64,000 bases of DNA from JAEUSG01 sp964590225. GTDB taxonomy: Bacteria > Fibrobacterota > OXYB2-FULL-49-7 > JAEUSG01. The notes beneath the pieces were generated by a model that searched no databases, was not told the origin of the DNA, and worked only from the letters and a program-made list of their open reading frames with translations. Of this stretch, positions 1 through 9,167 are shown piece by piece. The DNA lies in NCBI GenBank assembly GCA_964590225.1, contig CAZPWS010000008.1, positions 1 through 64,000 of the forward strand, given 5' to 3'. The translations under genes and the position numbers were made by a program. Position 1 is the stretch's first letter; every line of letters begins with the position of its first letter.

Positions 1-69
1 TCGGGACCAATACGAATGCTTCAGGTGCGAAGAATTATTTACTCGTTAAAGCTGCATACCGAACCATAT

Positions 70-1485
70 TTATCGCACTCTCGCTTTAGCCATATCCATC
101 CAACGGCCATTTGGATATTTAGCAATGTAATTTTTATAGGCAGATACAGCAGTTTTTTTGTCGCCAAGCCTTTCAACACAGTCAGCATACCAGAAATAGG
201 CATCTTCAGCCAAAGCGCTAAGAGGCATTGAGCTTATGATTGTGAAGTAGTGGCTGGCAGCCGTGGCACAATCACCAATTTCATGGCTTTCAATATGAGC
301 AAGATGATAAAGGGCGCGATCAACAAAAGGACTTTTGCGGTATGCCATAATAAAGTTTTTGTAACCACGGACAGCATCGTCAATCTTTCGTAGCGCGTAA
401 GCAAGCTCAGCCTCCTTTAACTCTGCCTCTTCTGTCCACTGTCCATTTGAAAAACGCTTTTTGTACTCTCGAATTAGGATTTGAGCACCAGCGTAGTCAG
501 AAAGTTCCCCTGAGCGCAATAAAATCGCTTCCCACAACTGATTCTCGGCGGATACTCTGTCGGTATCGATCCTCGACAACAACTCCATAGACTCTGCATA
601 TGCCGCAAAATCACCCGTTTTTTTATACAAAAATGCCCTTTCTCGCATGAGCAAAATGGTATCTAATTGCGAAAAACCGTGGTCGGCGGCTAACAATCTA
701 TCAATAAGCACCATTGCACCACTGTAATCGCCCGAGGCTATTCGACTTTTAGCGACGATATAATCATCTAAGTCGAGTAACACACTTTTTGTGACTTCTG
801 AAATAGCAGTATCTACAGGGACGACTGCCCTTTTTAGCGAAACCTTGGCGATGGATGCCTCTTCTATCGCACGAAGAGGGGGAGCAACCTTACCATGTCG
901 CAGTATAGCAAACTCTCCGGCGCCAACAAACATAACCTTATCCTGTTCCTTAACTGAATAGAACTTGACCACTCCTTCGGAAACTATAAGTTTTGAAACG
1001 GTATCCGTTATGGATTTTGTAAGTTCAATCCTGAATCTTGTGCCTACCACTTCAGCAACTGCATCCATAGAAACAACCCGAAACACATCCCCATTACCCC
1101 TCTTTGCAACATCGAAATCGGCATAACCGGAAACGATTTGAACAACAATTGCACTATCGTCAACAGCTACAATACGAACTTCGCTTTGTTCGGAACTCTT
1201 TATGGTCGCCACCTCTCCTATCCTTAAAGTGGTTATTCCATTACTCACCTCTGTTGTAATTGTATCTGTACCAACTCTATCGGCTAACTGCGACTGCTTA
1301 AATCCTTCATGGGTTAGTAAAAAAAACAAAAGTAGCGCAGCAGCAACAGAGGATAAAGGTATAAGAAACGGCAATAAATTACTCTTTCTTCTGACTCTTG
1401 ATATCACAGCCTCTTCTACATGGCTCCATTTTTCGTCTGACCACTCCGGTAGTGGTCGTTTACCAAGATTTTTAAGCAAATCCAT
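70..1485 (-). CDS. FecR-type anti-sigma regulator with periplasmic TPR tail
   Basis: Probable membrane anti-sigma factor or signal transducer for the ECF sigma factor encoded just upstream. About 36 cytoplasmic residues precede one membrane helix (about 37-58), then a FecR-like domain (about 80-205, with segments such as 'EVVGTRFRI'). The C-terminal half (about 240-471) is helical and TPR-like. FecR proteins normally receive a signal from a TonB-dependent receptor; here no such receptor is adjacent and the TPR tail may be the sensing part (inference). The start is set by AGGAGAG between the sigma stop and this ATG, only 5 nt apart, so the two are co-translated. Role as anti-sigma is likely but not proven. 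Confidence 0.8.
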   Translation of the reverse strand: MDLLKNLGKRPLPEWSDEKWSHVEEAVISRVRRKSNLLPFLIPLSSVAAALLLFFLLTHEGFKQSQLADRVGTDTITTEVSNGITTLRIGEVATIKSSEQSEVRIVAVDDSAIVVQIVSGYADFDVAKRGNGDVFRVVSMDAVAEVVGTRFRIELTKSITDTVSKLIVSEGVVKFYSVKEQDKVMFVGAGEFAILRHGKVAPPLRAIEEASIAKVSLKRAVVPVDTAISEVTKSVLLDLDDYIVAKSRIASGDYSGAMVLIDRLLAADHGFSQLDTILLMRERAFLYKKTGDFAAYAESMELLSRIDTDRVSAENQLWEAILLRSGELSDYAGAQILIREYKKRFSNGQWTEEAELKEAELAYALRKIDDAVRGYKNFIMAYRKSPFVDRALYHLAHIESHEIGDCATAASHYFTIISSMPLSALAEDAYFWYADCVERLGDKKTAVSAYKNYIAKYPNGRWMDMAKARVR

Positions 1486-1490
1486 AGCGA

Positions 1491-2063
1491 TTAACTCTCC
1501 TCTAACCTATTTCGCGTAAGCTCATTCTTGAACTCAGTTCTGGCATAATGCAGGCGGGACTTGACCGTGCCAACCGGTACTTCGACCATAGAAGAGATTT
1601 CGTCCAGCGAAAATCCATCAATATCGTGAAGCACAAGCACGGTTCGTTTCCTTTCCTCCATTGAATCCAGTATGCCATATATTTTGCCTGCTCTTTCATC
1701 CGTTATAATTTTATCGAGGGCACCTTCGCTCTTATCGGGATAGCGGTGAAGAAGCTCATGCTGCCCACCATCTACAGAAATTTTTCTCTTTTTGAGCTTC
1801 TTTCTTATGATGTCTGTACAAACATTAATCCCTATCCGATAAGCCCATGTTTCAATCTGACAGTTACCTTTAAACCTCCTTAAACTTTTGAAAACCTGAA
1901 TGAAAATCTCCTGCACAGCCTCATCAAGGTCGGCTTTCGGGCCAAGTTGTTTATAGGCAATCCGAAGAATGAGCCCACGAAGCCTCTTAAAAAGCGCCCT
2001 TTGTGCCTGTTCGGAATTGGCCACGCAACCCTCAATGATGTCGCTGTCGTTCATTGTTTCCAT
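1491..2063 (-). CDS. RNA polymerase sigma factor, ECF subfamily
   Basis: Sigma-70 family ECF factor of 190 residues, the normal family size. Region 2 lies at about 25-95 ('DEAVQEIFIQVFKSLRRF', then 'TWAYRIGINVCTDIIRKK') and region 4 at about 130-180 ('LDEISSMVEVPVGTVKSRLH'). It recruits core polymerase to a small regulon. The gene lies 31 nt downstream of the PEGA-domain gene and 5 nt upstream of the FecR-type gene, so all three probably form one operon in which the FecR protein restrains the sigma factor. A second in-frame ATG at 2054 is possible. The regulon cannot be read from this window. Confidence 0.93.
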   Translation of the reverse strand: METMNDSDIIEGCVANSEQAQRALFKRLRGLILRIAYKQLGPKADLDEAVQEIFIQVFKSLRRFKGNCQIETWAYRIGINVCTDIIRKKLKKRKISVDGGQHELLHRYPDKSEGALDKIITDERAGKIYGILDSMEERKRTVLVLHDIDGFSLDEISSMVEVPVGTVKSRLHYARTEFKNELTRNRLEES

Positions 2064-2094
2064 TGTATTTTGTCGGTATGATGCATAAAAAGGT

Positions 2095-2946
2095 TCATTT
2101 TATCCCATATTTTTGACGAAGCTCTCTGTTTTTCCAGTAAGATAGTCCACTTCCTATTAAACCTGCTACCGAAGCAGACATAAAAACAGCTCTCGATGTT
2201 CTCACACTCTCTGCGCGGGATACATTTTTGTCCCTATTTTCAACTTCAATCCTATACATTAGGATGCTCTCCCAAAAACAAGCAGCCGCCACGAGAGAAA
2301 AAATCCATGTGGGATAATAAACAACCTCTGCTTCGTAAAAAATATCTTTTCTCGCACCTGTTGTCACATGGATAATTTCTGAAAACTTTTTTATTCTGTA
2401 ACCCCGTATTTCAATCTGATGCAGCCCCGGGTTGAGCAACAACTCCCTCGGAGTAAGACCTTCTGCCTTGCCATCAACATATATCTCCAGAAAATGCGGT
2501 TTGGATGAAATCGCAAGCCTTGCAATAGGACTTCCGCCAAAAATACTTCGCATATATAGTGCTGCTGTGGCTGCGGCGGCATTCAAATTCATTTCACTAA
2601 TGGGAATGATTTTATTATAGACAGTATTACTGTAAAAATCAATGATAGAAAAATCGATACAAAGTACATTGTTGCCAAGATGGGTAAAACTGCCATAAGT
2701 TGCGGCTTTGAGCGGCTTATTGCGGACAGAAATATTTTTAAATGCGGTATCAAACTTGATTTCAAGAAATATTATTGGTATCATGCTACCAATAGACTGG
2801 CTGATATGATTATCGAGATATATGTGAAACGAGTCGGCCATTCCGTTTTGAACCGCCCCATCAATCGGGAAAATACCGATATGATTATTTTCCCCAGCCA
2901 TAACAGAAAGGGCTAACAAAGGCAACACATACATCAAGTAACGCAT
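2095..2946 (-). CDS. PEGA-domain membrane protein
   Basis: Exported protein of 283 residues with a signal peptide (about 1-17), a middle domain without a family I recognise, a PEGA domain (about 142-197; 'HFLEIYVDGKAEGLTPREL' is typical) and two hydrophobic segments near 208-225 and 249-265. PEGA domains are small surface or periplasmic beta modules often attached to membrane proteins. It is first in the minus-strand run that continues into the ECF sigma and FecR genes, so it may be a target or sensor of that pathway (inference). No clear Shine-Dalgarno precedes the ATG; a TATTTT hexamer ends 8 nt before it. Confidence 0.7.
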   Translation of the reverse strand: MRYLMYVLPLLALSVMAGENNHIGIFPIDGAVQNGMADSFHIYLDNHISQSIGSMIPIIFLEIKFDTAFKNISVRNKPLKAATYGSFTHLGNNVLCIDFSIIDFYSNTVYNKIIPISEMNLNAAAATAALYMRSIFGGSPIARLAISSKPHFLEIYVDGKAEGLTPRELLLNPGLHQIEIRGYRIKKFSEIIHVTTGARKDIFYEAEVVYYPTWIFSLVAAACFWESILMYRIEVENRDKNVSRAESVRTSRAVFMSASVAGLIGSGLSYWKNRELRQKYGIK

Positions 2947-3062
2947 CGCATGACAAAATAAAAAATACCGATACGGTTTGTTGAATCATTATTTTCTTGT
3001 TGTGTAATTATTTTTGTGTTTAAGCCGATTTACGGCTATTCTAAATGACATCAGGAGGTTCC

Positions 3063-4046
3063 ATGTCTAATGTGTCTCTGGCAATTGGTGTTGACATTGG
3101 CGGCACTACAATTAAATGCGCACTTGTTTCAGAATCGGGAGAAATTCAAGGGGTTAGAAGGAGCGCGACAGAAGCTAATCTTGGCAGAGAGAGGATGCTT
3201 AATAACATCCGTAATGCTGTTAATGAGGTGCTTGTCGAAAATAGCCTCCGTATTAACGAAATCGCCGGAATTGGTTTCGGCACACCTGGTTTAATTGTAG
3301 ATGGCGTACTTGAAGGTAACCCAAATTTACCAGCATGGAACGGAACTCCTATTGCATCTGAAATGAAAGCGAGATTTGACACTCCCTGCCTTGTTGCAAA
3401 CGATGTTACTCTCGCCACCCTTGCAGAATTCAGGTTTGGTGCGGGAATTGGCGCTAAAAACCTTGTAATGTTCGCTGTTGGCACGGGAATTGGCGGTGGG
3501 CTTGTATTAAATGGAAATATCTTTGAAGGATCAAACGGAATGGCGGGCGAACTTGGCCATATAACTGTTGACCCGGATGGGCGGGTATGCGGATGTGGGC
3601 AGAAAGGGTGCCTCGAAGCATACTCAAGCACCATAGCCATAAATGCCATGACCAGAGAGTACCTTGCCTCACTAAGAGGTAAAAGCTCAATGATATACGA
3701 TGCAATAGGCGGTGACATGACAAAAATCTCTCCAAAAGTAGTTTACGACTGCGCTAAAAAAGGTGACGAAGTAGGTCTTGCTGTCAATGAAACCGTCTGT
3801 AAATACCTTGCAGTGGCCATAGGAGGCGTTATAAACAGCCTTAATCCCGACACTATTCTTCTCGGTGGCGGGGTGATGGAAGCGGGCGAAATAATAATTG
3901 ACAACATCAAGAAAAAGTTACCACTGTATTCGCACGCAATGATGCTTGAGCGTTGTAGAATCCTACCTGCTAAACTTGGTGAAAATGCAGGCGTTACAGG
4001 CTGCGGTGCGCTGGTCTTTGAGCATAAACGGAAGAACAATTTATAA
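3063..4046 (+). CDS. ROK-family sugar kinase (glucokinase-like)
   Basis: Cytoplasmic ATP-dependent sugar kinase of the ROK family, most like glucokinases. Visible marks are the N-terminal phosphate motif 'IGVDIGGTTIK', the sugar-binding 'GELGHITVDPDG', and the zinc-binding 'CGCGQKGCLEAY' cluster. Length is 327 residues, normal for ROK kinases. An upstream ATG at 3045 is in frame, but AGGAGG at 3053-3058 sits 4 nt before the ATG at 3063, which fixes the start. It probably phosphorylates glucose released by oligosaccharide cleavage; the GH94-like phosphorylase and HAD mutase elsewhere in the window fit such a pathway. Exact sugar is not decidable from sequence alone. Confidence 0.9.
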   Translation: MSNVSLAIGVDIGGTTIKCALVSESGEIQGVRRSATEANLGRERMLNNIRNAVNEVLVENSLRINEIAGIGFGTPGLIVDGVLEGNPNLPAWNGTPIASEMKARFDTPCLVANDVTLATLAEFRFGAGIGAKNLVMFAVGTGIGGGLVLNGNIFEGSNGMAGELGHITVDPDGRVCGCGQKGCLEAYSSTIAINAMTREYLASLRGKSSMIYDAIGGDMTKISPKVVYDCAKKGDEVGLAVNETVCKYLAVAIGGVINSLNPDTILLGGGVMEAGEIIIDNIKKKLPLYSHAMMLERCRILPAKLGENAGVTGCGALVFEHKRKNNL

Positions 4047-4078
4047 AATCTTTATATATTATCTCTTATCGAGGTGCC

Positions 4079-5797
4079 ATGGTGATAAAATCAGTTATAC
4101 TTCTTACAACTGCTTTAGTGTTAAGCCTTGCAGCCAATACTTATAGTGCCGATACGCTACTTGTATTGCGGCAAGGAAAGATTAGCGATAAAATAGCCAC
4201 TGGCGACACAATCACCATTTCACTAAAGGCAATTATAGACCGTGACTGGCACATTTGGGGACATAAACCCGCAGATAAGTACCTTATTCCAACGGTGCTA
4301 TCTATCAAAAACTTGTCTGGGGGCGACACCATTTCCATCACCTATCCCGAAGGTACAAAAAAGACGCTTATGGGATTATCTGAATACATGTTCGAAGATA
4401 CCATTGAAATATCAATAAGAATGCGTATATTAACGGGCGCGGACTCACTAAGCTTTACTGCTGAATTAAGCTATCAGGGCTGCAACGACAAGGTTTGCCT
4501 ACCACCTGCAAAGAGCGTTATCGCCATAACGCTGCCTATTGACACCAAGGGCGAACAAAAAACCGACAGTAGTTTAGTTGCAAACAGACTATCGGAAAGC
4601 GGATTTTTCACAATTATACTATTCCTGTTTATTAGCGGAATCGTACTATGCCTAACGCCATGCGTGTATCCTGTCATTCCTATTACTATAAGCTTCTTCG
4701 CTTCGCAAAGTGGAGGTAATCGATCCTATACCATACTTTTAGCAATCTTTTACACGCTTGGAATTGCGCTTATGTACTCGCTAATGGGATTAATTGCCGC
4801 TATGTCTGGCAGCATACTTGGCACCGCACTACAACATCCAGCTGTAATCATTGTTATTTCATTACTTTTTCTGGCATTCGCCCTGTCAATGTTCGGCATG
4901 TATGAATTCCGCCTCCCCGCTTCACTTAATAATCTTGCTGTCGGACGAAAAGGTTTATTAGGCGCTTTGTTGATGGGGCTTATAGTGGGTGTGGTAGCAG
5001 CTCCCTGCATAGGTCCGGTCACAGCTGGTTTGTTATTATTTGTAGCCGAAAAAAAGGATCCCTTACTTGGTTTTGTTTACTTTTTCGCTCTCGCCGCCGG
5101 CCTTGGTACGCCTTTTTTCTTCATTGCTATCTTCTCAAATTCACTTAAAAAACTCCCTATATCCGGCGAGTGGCTAAACTGGGTAAAAAAGCTTTTTGGT
5201 TTTATTCTTGTTGCTGTATCATTTTACTTCCTGATACCAATAATCGGAGAAAAACAGGTGAATATAGCAATAAAATTAACGGTGGTTATTGCTGCAATAT
5301 ATCTTGGATTCATCGAAAAAAGTGCTTCAATCGGAAACCGTTTTAAACAGTTCAGACGCCTGTTTGCCATAACTACCATTGCTATTGGAGGCTGGCTCTC
5401 ACTTTTTTCCATCAAGTCCGCTAACAATCAAGTAGAAGAAAACATGCGCCACACATTGTTTTCGAAAGAGGCCTTTAATGCAGCAATGGCTTCCGGAAAA
5501 CCCTTTGTGATTGATTTTAGGGCCGACTGGTGTGCGCCTTGCCGTGCCTTTGAAGCAACTGTATTGACAGACAAAGAAGTTATAGCTACCCTTGAAGAAG
5601 TTCCTTTTTATTCTGCCGATCTTACCAACAGGGGTGACCGTGCAGTTATGGAGCTTGCCTCCCAATTTAGAGTAACTGGTGTTCCTACAATTATATTTTT
5701 TAGCAAACATGGCATTGAAATTACAAGACATATCGGCTTTATGGATAAAGAAGCTTTCTTGCAAACTGTTAAATCACTGATTGAAGCGGAGGAGTAA
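4079..5797 (+). CDS. dsbD: Thiol:disulfide interchange protein DsbD
   Basis: Membrane reductant conduit that passes electrons from cytoplasmic thioredoxin to periplasmic thiol proteins. All three DsbD modules are present: a signal peptide and N-terminal domain with 'GCNDKVCLPP' (about 134-143), a multi-helix membrane domain with 'CLTPC' (near 191-195) and 'APCIGP' (near 309), and a C-terminal thioredoxin domain with WCAPC (C485 and C488) and the cis-proline loop 'VTGVPT'. The 572-residue length is normal. It starts 32 nt after the ROK kinase and is followed 6 nt later by moxR, preceded by GGAGGAG, suggesting one transcript. Confidence 0.95.
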   Translation: MVIKSVILLTTALVLSLAANTYSADTLLVLRQGKISDKIATGDTITISLKAIIDRDWHIWGHKPADKYLIPTVLSIKNLSGGDTISITYPEGTKKTLMGLSEYMFEDTIEISIRMRILTGADSLSFTAELSYQGCNDKVCLPPAKSVIAITLPIDTKGEQKTDSSLVANRLSESGFFTIILFLFISGIVLCLTPCVYPVIPITISFFASQSGGNRSYTILLAIFYTLGIALMYSLMGLIAAMSGSILGTALQHPAVIIVISLLFLAFALSMFGMYEFRLPASLNNLAVGRKGLLGALLMGLIVGVVAAPCIGPVTAGLLLFVAEKKDPLLGFVYFFALAAGLGTPFFFIAIFSNSLKKLPISGEWLNWVKKLFGFILVAVSFYFLIPIIGEKQVNIAIKLTVVIAAIYLGFIEKSASIGNRFKQFRRLFAITTIAIGGWLSLFSIKSANNQVEENMRHTLFSKEAFNAAMASGKPFVIDFRADWCAPCRAFEATVLTDKEVIATLEEVPFYSADLTNRGDRAVMELASQFRVTGVPTIIFFSKHGIEITRHIGFMDKEAFLQTVKSLIEAEE

Positions 5798-5803
5798 AAT
5801 TTT

Positions 5804-6793
5804 ATGAATGTTAACATCATGGAAATGAACGAGAAGATCAAGGAAGAGAGTGCTTTTGTAGATCTCGTTATGAATGAAGTATCCAAGGTAATCGTCGGAC
5901 AAAAATACATGATAGAGAGGCTGCTAATTGGCCTACTAAGCCGCGGCCATGTTCTTCTTGAAGGTGTGCCAGGTCTCGCGAAAACAACGGCGGTAAACAC
6001 ACTCGCCAAAGTAATAGATACTGGCTTTAAACGGATCCAGTTCACACCAGATCTTTTGCCAGCCGACCTTGTTGGTACGCAAATATACAACCCAAAGGAC
6101 GGTTCATTTTCCGTAAGAAAGGGGCCTGTATTTACAAATATAATTCTCGCTGACGAAATTAACCGTGCCCCGTCAAAAGTACAGAGTGCCTTGCTTGAAG
6201 TTATGCAAGAACGACAGGTAACTATTGGTGATACAACCTTTATTGTTAACGAACCTTTTCTTGTACTCGCAACGCAGAACCCAATAGAACAGGAAGGCAC
6301 ATATCCACTGCCGGAAGCACAGGTTGACCGTTTTATGCTCAAAATGGTAGTTGGCTATCCTACGCATGAAGAAGAAAGAAAAATTGTTGATCTTATGTCC
6401 ATCGATCAAAAAATTCAGGTAAACAAAGTTGTATCCCCTTCAGAAATAATCCGCGCAAGACAGGCAGTCGAATCCATTTATATTGATGACAAAATCAAGG
6501 ATTACATTGTAAAACTTGTAGGTGCAACAAGGGATGCAACCGGTGCTGGAATTAAGGACTTAAAGGGACTTATTGCTTTTGGGGCATCTCCGCGTGCTTC
6601 CATTTACCTCACTATGGCTGCTCGTGCTCATGCTTTTATACGAAGGAGAGGCTTTGTAACCCCTGAAGATGTTAAGTCAATAGGCGCAGATGTGCTACGG
6701 CACAGAATTATCCTCACCTACGAGGCAGAAGCGGAATCACTCGATACAGATGCCGTTGTCCGCAAGGTGTTTGACGCGGTTGAAGTACCCTAA
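5804..6793 (+). CDS. MoxR-family AAA+ ATPase
   Basis: Cytoplasmic AAA+ chaperone-like ATPase of the MoxR/RavA group. Walker A 'GVPGLAKT' is at 54-61 and Walker B with the following family motif 'LADEINRAPSKVQSALLEVM' lies near 110-130; the C-terminal lid is complete. MoxR proteins usually act with vWA-domain partners, and the DUF58 protein encoded two genes downstream has such a domain. Order here is MoxR, TPR protein, DUF58, which matches the MoxR-DUF58-TPR module seen in many bacteria. GGAGGAG about 9 nt before the ATG supports this start. The substrate is unknown. Confidence 0.93.
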   Translation: MNVNIMEMNEKIKEESAFVDLVMNEVSKVIVGQKYMIERLLIGLLSRGHVLLEGVPGLAKTTAVNTLAKVIDTGFKRIQFTPDLLPADLVGTQIYNPKDGSFSVRKGPVFTNIILADEINRAPSKVQSALLEVMQERQVTIGDTTFIVNEPFLVLATQNPIEQEGTYPLPEAQVDRFMLKMVVGYPTHEEERKIVDLMSIDQKIQVNKVVSPSEIIRARQAVESIYIDDKIKDYIVKLVGATRDATGAGIKDLKGLIAFGASPRASIYLTMAARAHAFIRRRGFVTPEDVKSIGADVLRHRIILTYEAEAESLDTDAVVRKVFDAVEVP

Positions 6794-6797
6794 CTCC

Positions 6798-7739
6798 ATG
6801 AAAATCTCTAAAGTCGCACCCTTTATTTCCATGTTTTGCTTTCTCTTGCCCTGTGCCAGCTCGGGTCAGAAGGTGTTGCTTTTCGACGAAGAGAGCGGAA
6901 TTCAGTGGAGCGATAAAAAGAGTGACAAAGGCAAGAAATTTGAAATACCTGAAATAAAACATCGAAAAAAGGTAATTATAGTAGAGGAAGCCCCCGTCCG
7001 TCTTCCTGACCATGTTAAGACCACTCCATTGACAGCTGAAATTTTGCGCGAAACGGGAATAAAATTCTACTTTAATGGAGATTACACCGAAGCGCAAAAA
7101 TATTTCGACAGGGCATGGTCAATTAAGAACGATCCCATTGACCGATTCTGGCAGGGAGCGGTGTTCAGAAAACTTGACCAAATCGATGAAATGAAGATAC
7201 TTTTCAGCGAGATTCTTTCTAAGCACCCAAATTCGGAAGTGGCGGACGATGCACTTTTTTATCTCGCAGTTGATGACCAGACAAGAGGTGACTACGAAGC
7301 GGCGCTTTTAAAATACAGAGAGGTAGTTGAAAAATATCCCGACGGCACATCAATGGTAGGCAAGTTTTTTTTTAGGGAAGAGGCGAGAAAGCAACTCCGC
7401 GCCATTCAAGCGGATCTATCAAGCCGCCTTGCACTATTGGGTATTGTTGATGCTCCTATAGGTGAATTACTTAGGCAGTTTCAGAAAAAAAAGGAACTGC
7501 CCGTTAACGGCAGAGCGGATTCTCTTACAGTAAATACATTAATTCTGCTATCGGATGAAAAAGAAAAAAACATAAGGCTGGGTATAGCAGAAAAACACGG
7601 CGCTGGAAGTACAAGACGGATGTATTTATCCGCAGTTATACTGCTTTTTCTAACCAATGCCTTCTGGAGCATCAGAACGGCAAAAGCAGCGTCCGAAGAA
7701 ATCAACAGGGTGGAACTTCTTTCAAAGGGAGTGCGCTAA
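6798..7739 (+). CDS. Exported TPR protein of a MoxR-DUF58 module
   Basis: Protein of 313 residues with an N-terminal signal peptide (about 1-23, ending near 'PCASSGQ'), a central TPR-type region (about 75-185; repeated 'AQKYFDRAW' and 'ALLKYREVVEKYPDG' helices) and a hydrophobic segment near the C-terminus ('MYLSAVILLFLTNAFWSI'). The reading frame is open further upstream (6690) but that part overlaps moxR; the ATG at 6798, 4 nt after the moxR stop, begins the signal peptide and is the sensible start. TPR proteins in MoxR operons are thought to assemble envelope complexes; the specific partner is unknown. Confidence 0.8.
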   Translation: MKISKVAPFISMFCFLLPCASSGQKVLLFDEESGIQWSDKKSDKGKKFEIPEIKHRKKVIIVEEAPVRLPDHVKTTPLTAEILRETGIKFYFNGDYTEAQKYFDRAWSIKNDPIDRFWQGAVFRKLDQIDEMKILFSEILSKHPNSEVADDALFYLAVDDQTRGDYEAALLKYREVVEKYPDGTSMVGKFFFREEARKQLRAIQADLSSRLALLGIVDAPIGELLRQFQKKKELPVNGRADSLTVNTLILLSDEKEKNIRLGIAEKHGAGSTRRMYLSAVILLFLTNAFWSIRTAKAASEEINRVELLSKGVR

Positions 7740-7740
7740 A

Positions 7741-8625
7741 GTGATACCTGCCGAAGTTATCCGAAAAATCAAAAGAATTGAGATAAGAACTAGACGCCTT
7801 GTGAATGATGTCCTCTCCGGTGAGTATCACAGCGCTTTTAAGGGAAGAGGTATGGAGTTTTCGGAAGTGAGGGAATACGCGCCTGGTGATGAAATTAGAT
7901 CAATAGACTGGAATGTGACCGCAAGATATGGCAAACCATTTGTAAAAATCTTTAAAGAAGAACGGGAGCTAACAGTAATTTTTGTTGTGGACATAAGCAA
8001 AAGCGGCGATTTTGGCACTATTGAACGAATGAAAGGCGAAATAGGCGTTGAGTTATGCGCAGGTCTTGCTTTTTCGGCTGTCCGCAACAGTGACAAAGTA
8101 GGGCTATTGCTCTTTACCTCGACAAACGAACTCTTTATTCCTCCTAAAAAAGGTAAAAATCATGTTCTTCGCGTAATCAGAGAGTTGTTATACGCAAAGC
8201 CAAAGGAAGCTGGAACCAATATTGCCTCAGCATTCTCTTACATTAGTCAAGTGATAAAAAAGAAGGCCGTAGTTTTTCTTGTTTCTGATTTTCTTGACAA
8301 TAGCGACTATATTACTGCGCTGAAAGTTGCCTCAAAAAGACACGACATTGTAGCAGTAACACTAACTGACCCGAGAGAAGAGGAATTGCCTGAAATAGGA
8401 CTAATCGACTTAGAGGATCCGGAAAATGGAAAAGAAATACTGATTGACACATTAGACACCCATTTCCAGAAATCATACAAAAAAAGATTTAAAGCATTCA
8501 CACAAAAGCGGGATGCAAGTTTACGAAAAGCGGGAATAGATAGAATTGACATCCGTACAGATAGAGATTATATAGAACCCCTAATGGCATTCTTCAACAA
8601 ACGGGGTAAAAAAAGAGCTGCATGA
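7741..8625 (+). CDS. DUF58 (vWA-type) protein
   Basis: DUF58 protein of 294 residues. The family signature 'GRGMEFSEVREYAPGDEIR' (about 35-53) and 'IDWNVTARYGKPFVK' are intact, followed by a von Willebrand A fold with a metal-site DxSxS motif (D84, S86, S88) and later 'VVFLVSDFLD'. The frame is open back to 7657, but GTG at 7741 follows the upstream stop by one base and begins the usual DUF58 N-terminus, so it is preferred. It is the expected vWA partner of the MoxR ATPase in this operon. It overlaps the next gene by 4 nt. Confidence 0.9.
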   Translation: MIPAEVIRKIKRIEIRTRRLVNDVLSGEYHSAFKGRGMEFSEVREYAPGDEIRSIDWNVTARYGKPFVKIFKEERELTVIFVVDISKSGDFGTIERMKGEIGVELCAGLAFSAVRNSDKVGLLLFTSTNELFIPPKKGKNHVLRVIRELLYAKPKEAGTNIASAFSYISQVIKKKAVVFLVSDFLDNSDYITALKVASKRHDIVAVTLTDPREEELPEIGLIDLEDPENGKEILIDTLDTHFQKSYKKRFKAFTQKRDASLRKAGIDRIDIRTDRDYIEPLMAFFNKRGKKRAA

Positions 8626-9152
8626 TAGAAACAAGGTTTACCGTTAGATCATTCGACAGTCCAATGAGCCTTGAGGAGTATTCTGCGCTGGATAAAAATC
8701 CCGTTACCGCGATACTGGACAATCTTCGATCGGCTTTTAATGTGGGTTCTATATTCCGCACCGCTGATGCAGCAAGGATTGAAGAGATAATTTGCTGTGG
8801 CTATACAGCACATCCACCCCATCTAAAACTTGAAAAAACAGCCCTTGGAACGGACAAACTTGTCAAAAACAGCCATATCGACTCAACTCTTGACGCAATA
8901 AAACATGTCAAAAAAAAGGGGGTAGCTGTAATCGCGCTCGAAACCGCAGAAGAAGCTGTTAAGTACACCAACTTTCACTACCCAAAACCATGTGCGATAG
9001 TTGTTGGCAATGAAGCACTTGGTATTTCTCCTGAAGCCATGAATGAAGTTGATGCGGTAATACAAATACCAGTTTACGGATTCAAAAACAGTATAAATGT
9101 CGCTTCCGCCTTTTCTGTGGCAATTTTTGAGATACTTAGACAGTGGTCTTAA
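8622..9152 (+). CDS. SpoU/TrmH-family RNA 2'-O-methyltransferase
   Basis: SPOUT-fold RNA methyltransferase of 176 residues. The three SpoU motifs are clear: 'NLRSAFNVGSIFRTADA' (motif 1, with the catalytic Arg), 'IVVGNEALGIS' (motif 2) and 'IPVYGFKNSINVASAFSVA' (motif 3), which builds the S-adenosylmethionine knot. It probably methylates a ribose in tRNA or rRNA; the target cannot be chosen from sequence alone. The ATG overlaps the DUF58 stop by 4 nt, so it is translationally coupled to the MoxR-DUF58 operon although the functions seem unrelated. Confidence 0.9.
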   Translation: MIETRFTVRSFDSPMSLEEYSALDKNPVTAILDNLRSAFNVGSIFRTADAARIEEIICCGYTAHPPHLKLEKTALGTDKLVKNSHIDSTLDAIKHVKKKGVAVIALETAEEAVKYTNFHYPKPCAIVVGNEALGISPEAMNEVDAVIQIPVYGFKNSINVASAFSVAIFEILRQWS

Positions 9153-9167
9153 CAGAAAAAAGAGCCA

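Noticed and set aside
3146..3718. Open frame of 190 codons antisense to the ROK kinase
   Set aside because: The plus-strand kinase has all family motifs; the antisense product is proline/serine-rich with no domain, as expected for a shadow frame.
5608..6342. Open frame of 244 codons on the minus strand across dsbD and moxR
   Set aside because: It lies antisense to two clearly recognisable genes, has a low-complexity Ser/Thr-rich translation with no family features, and no ribosome site.
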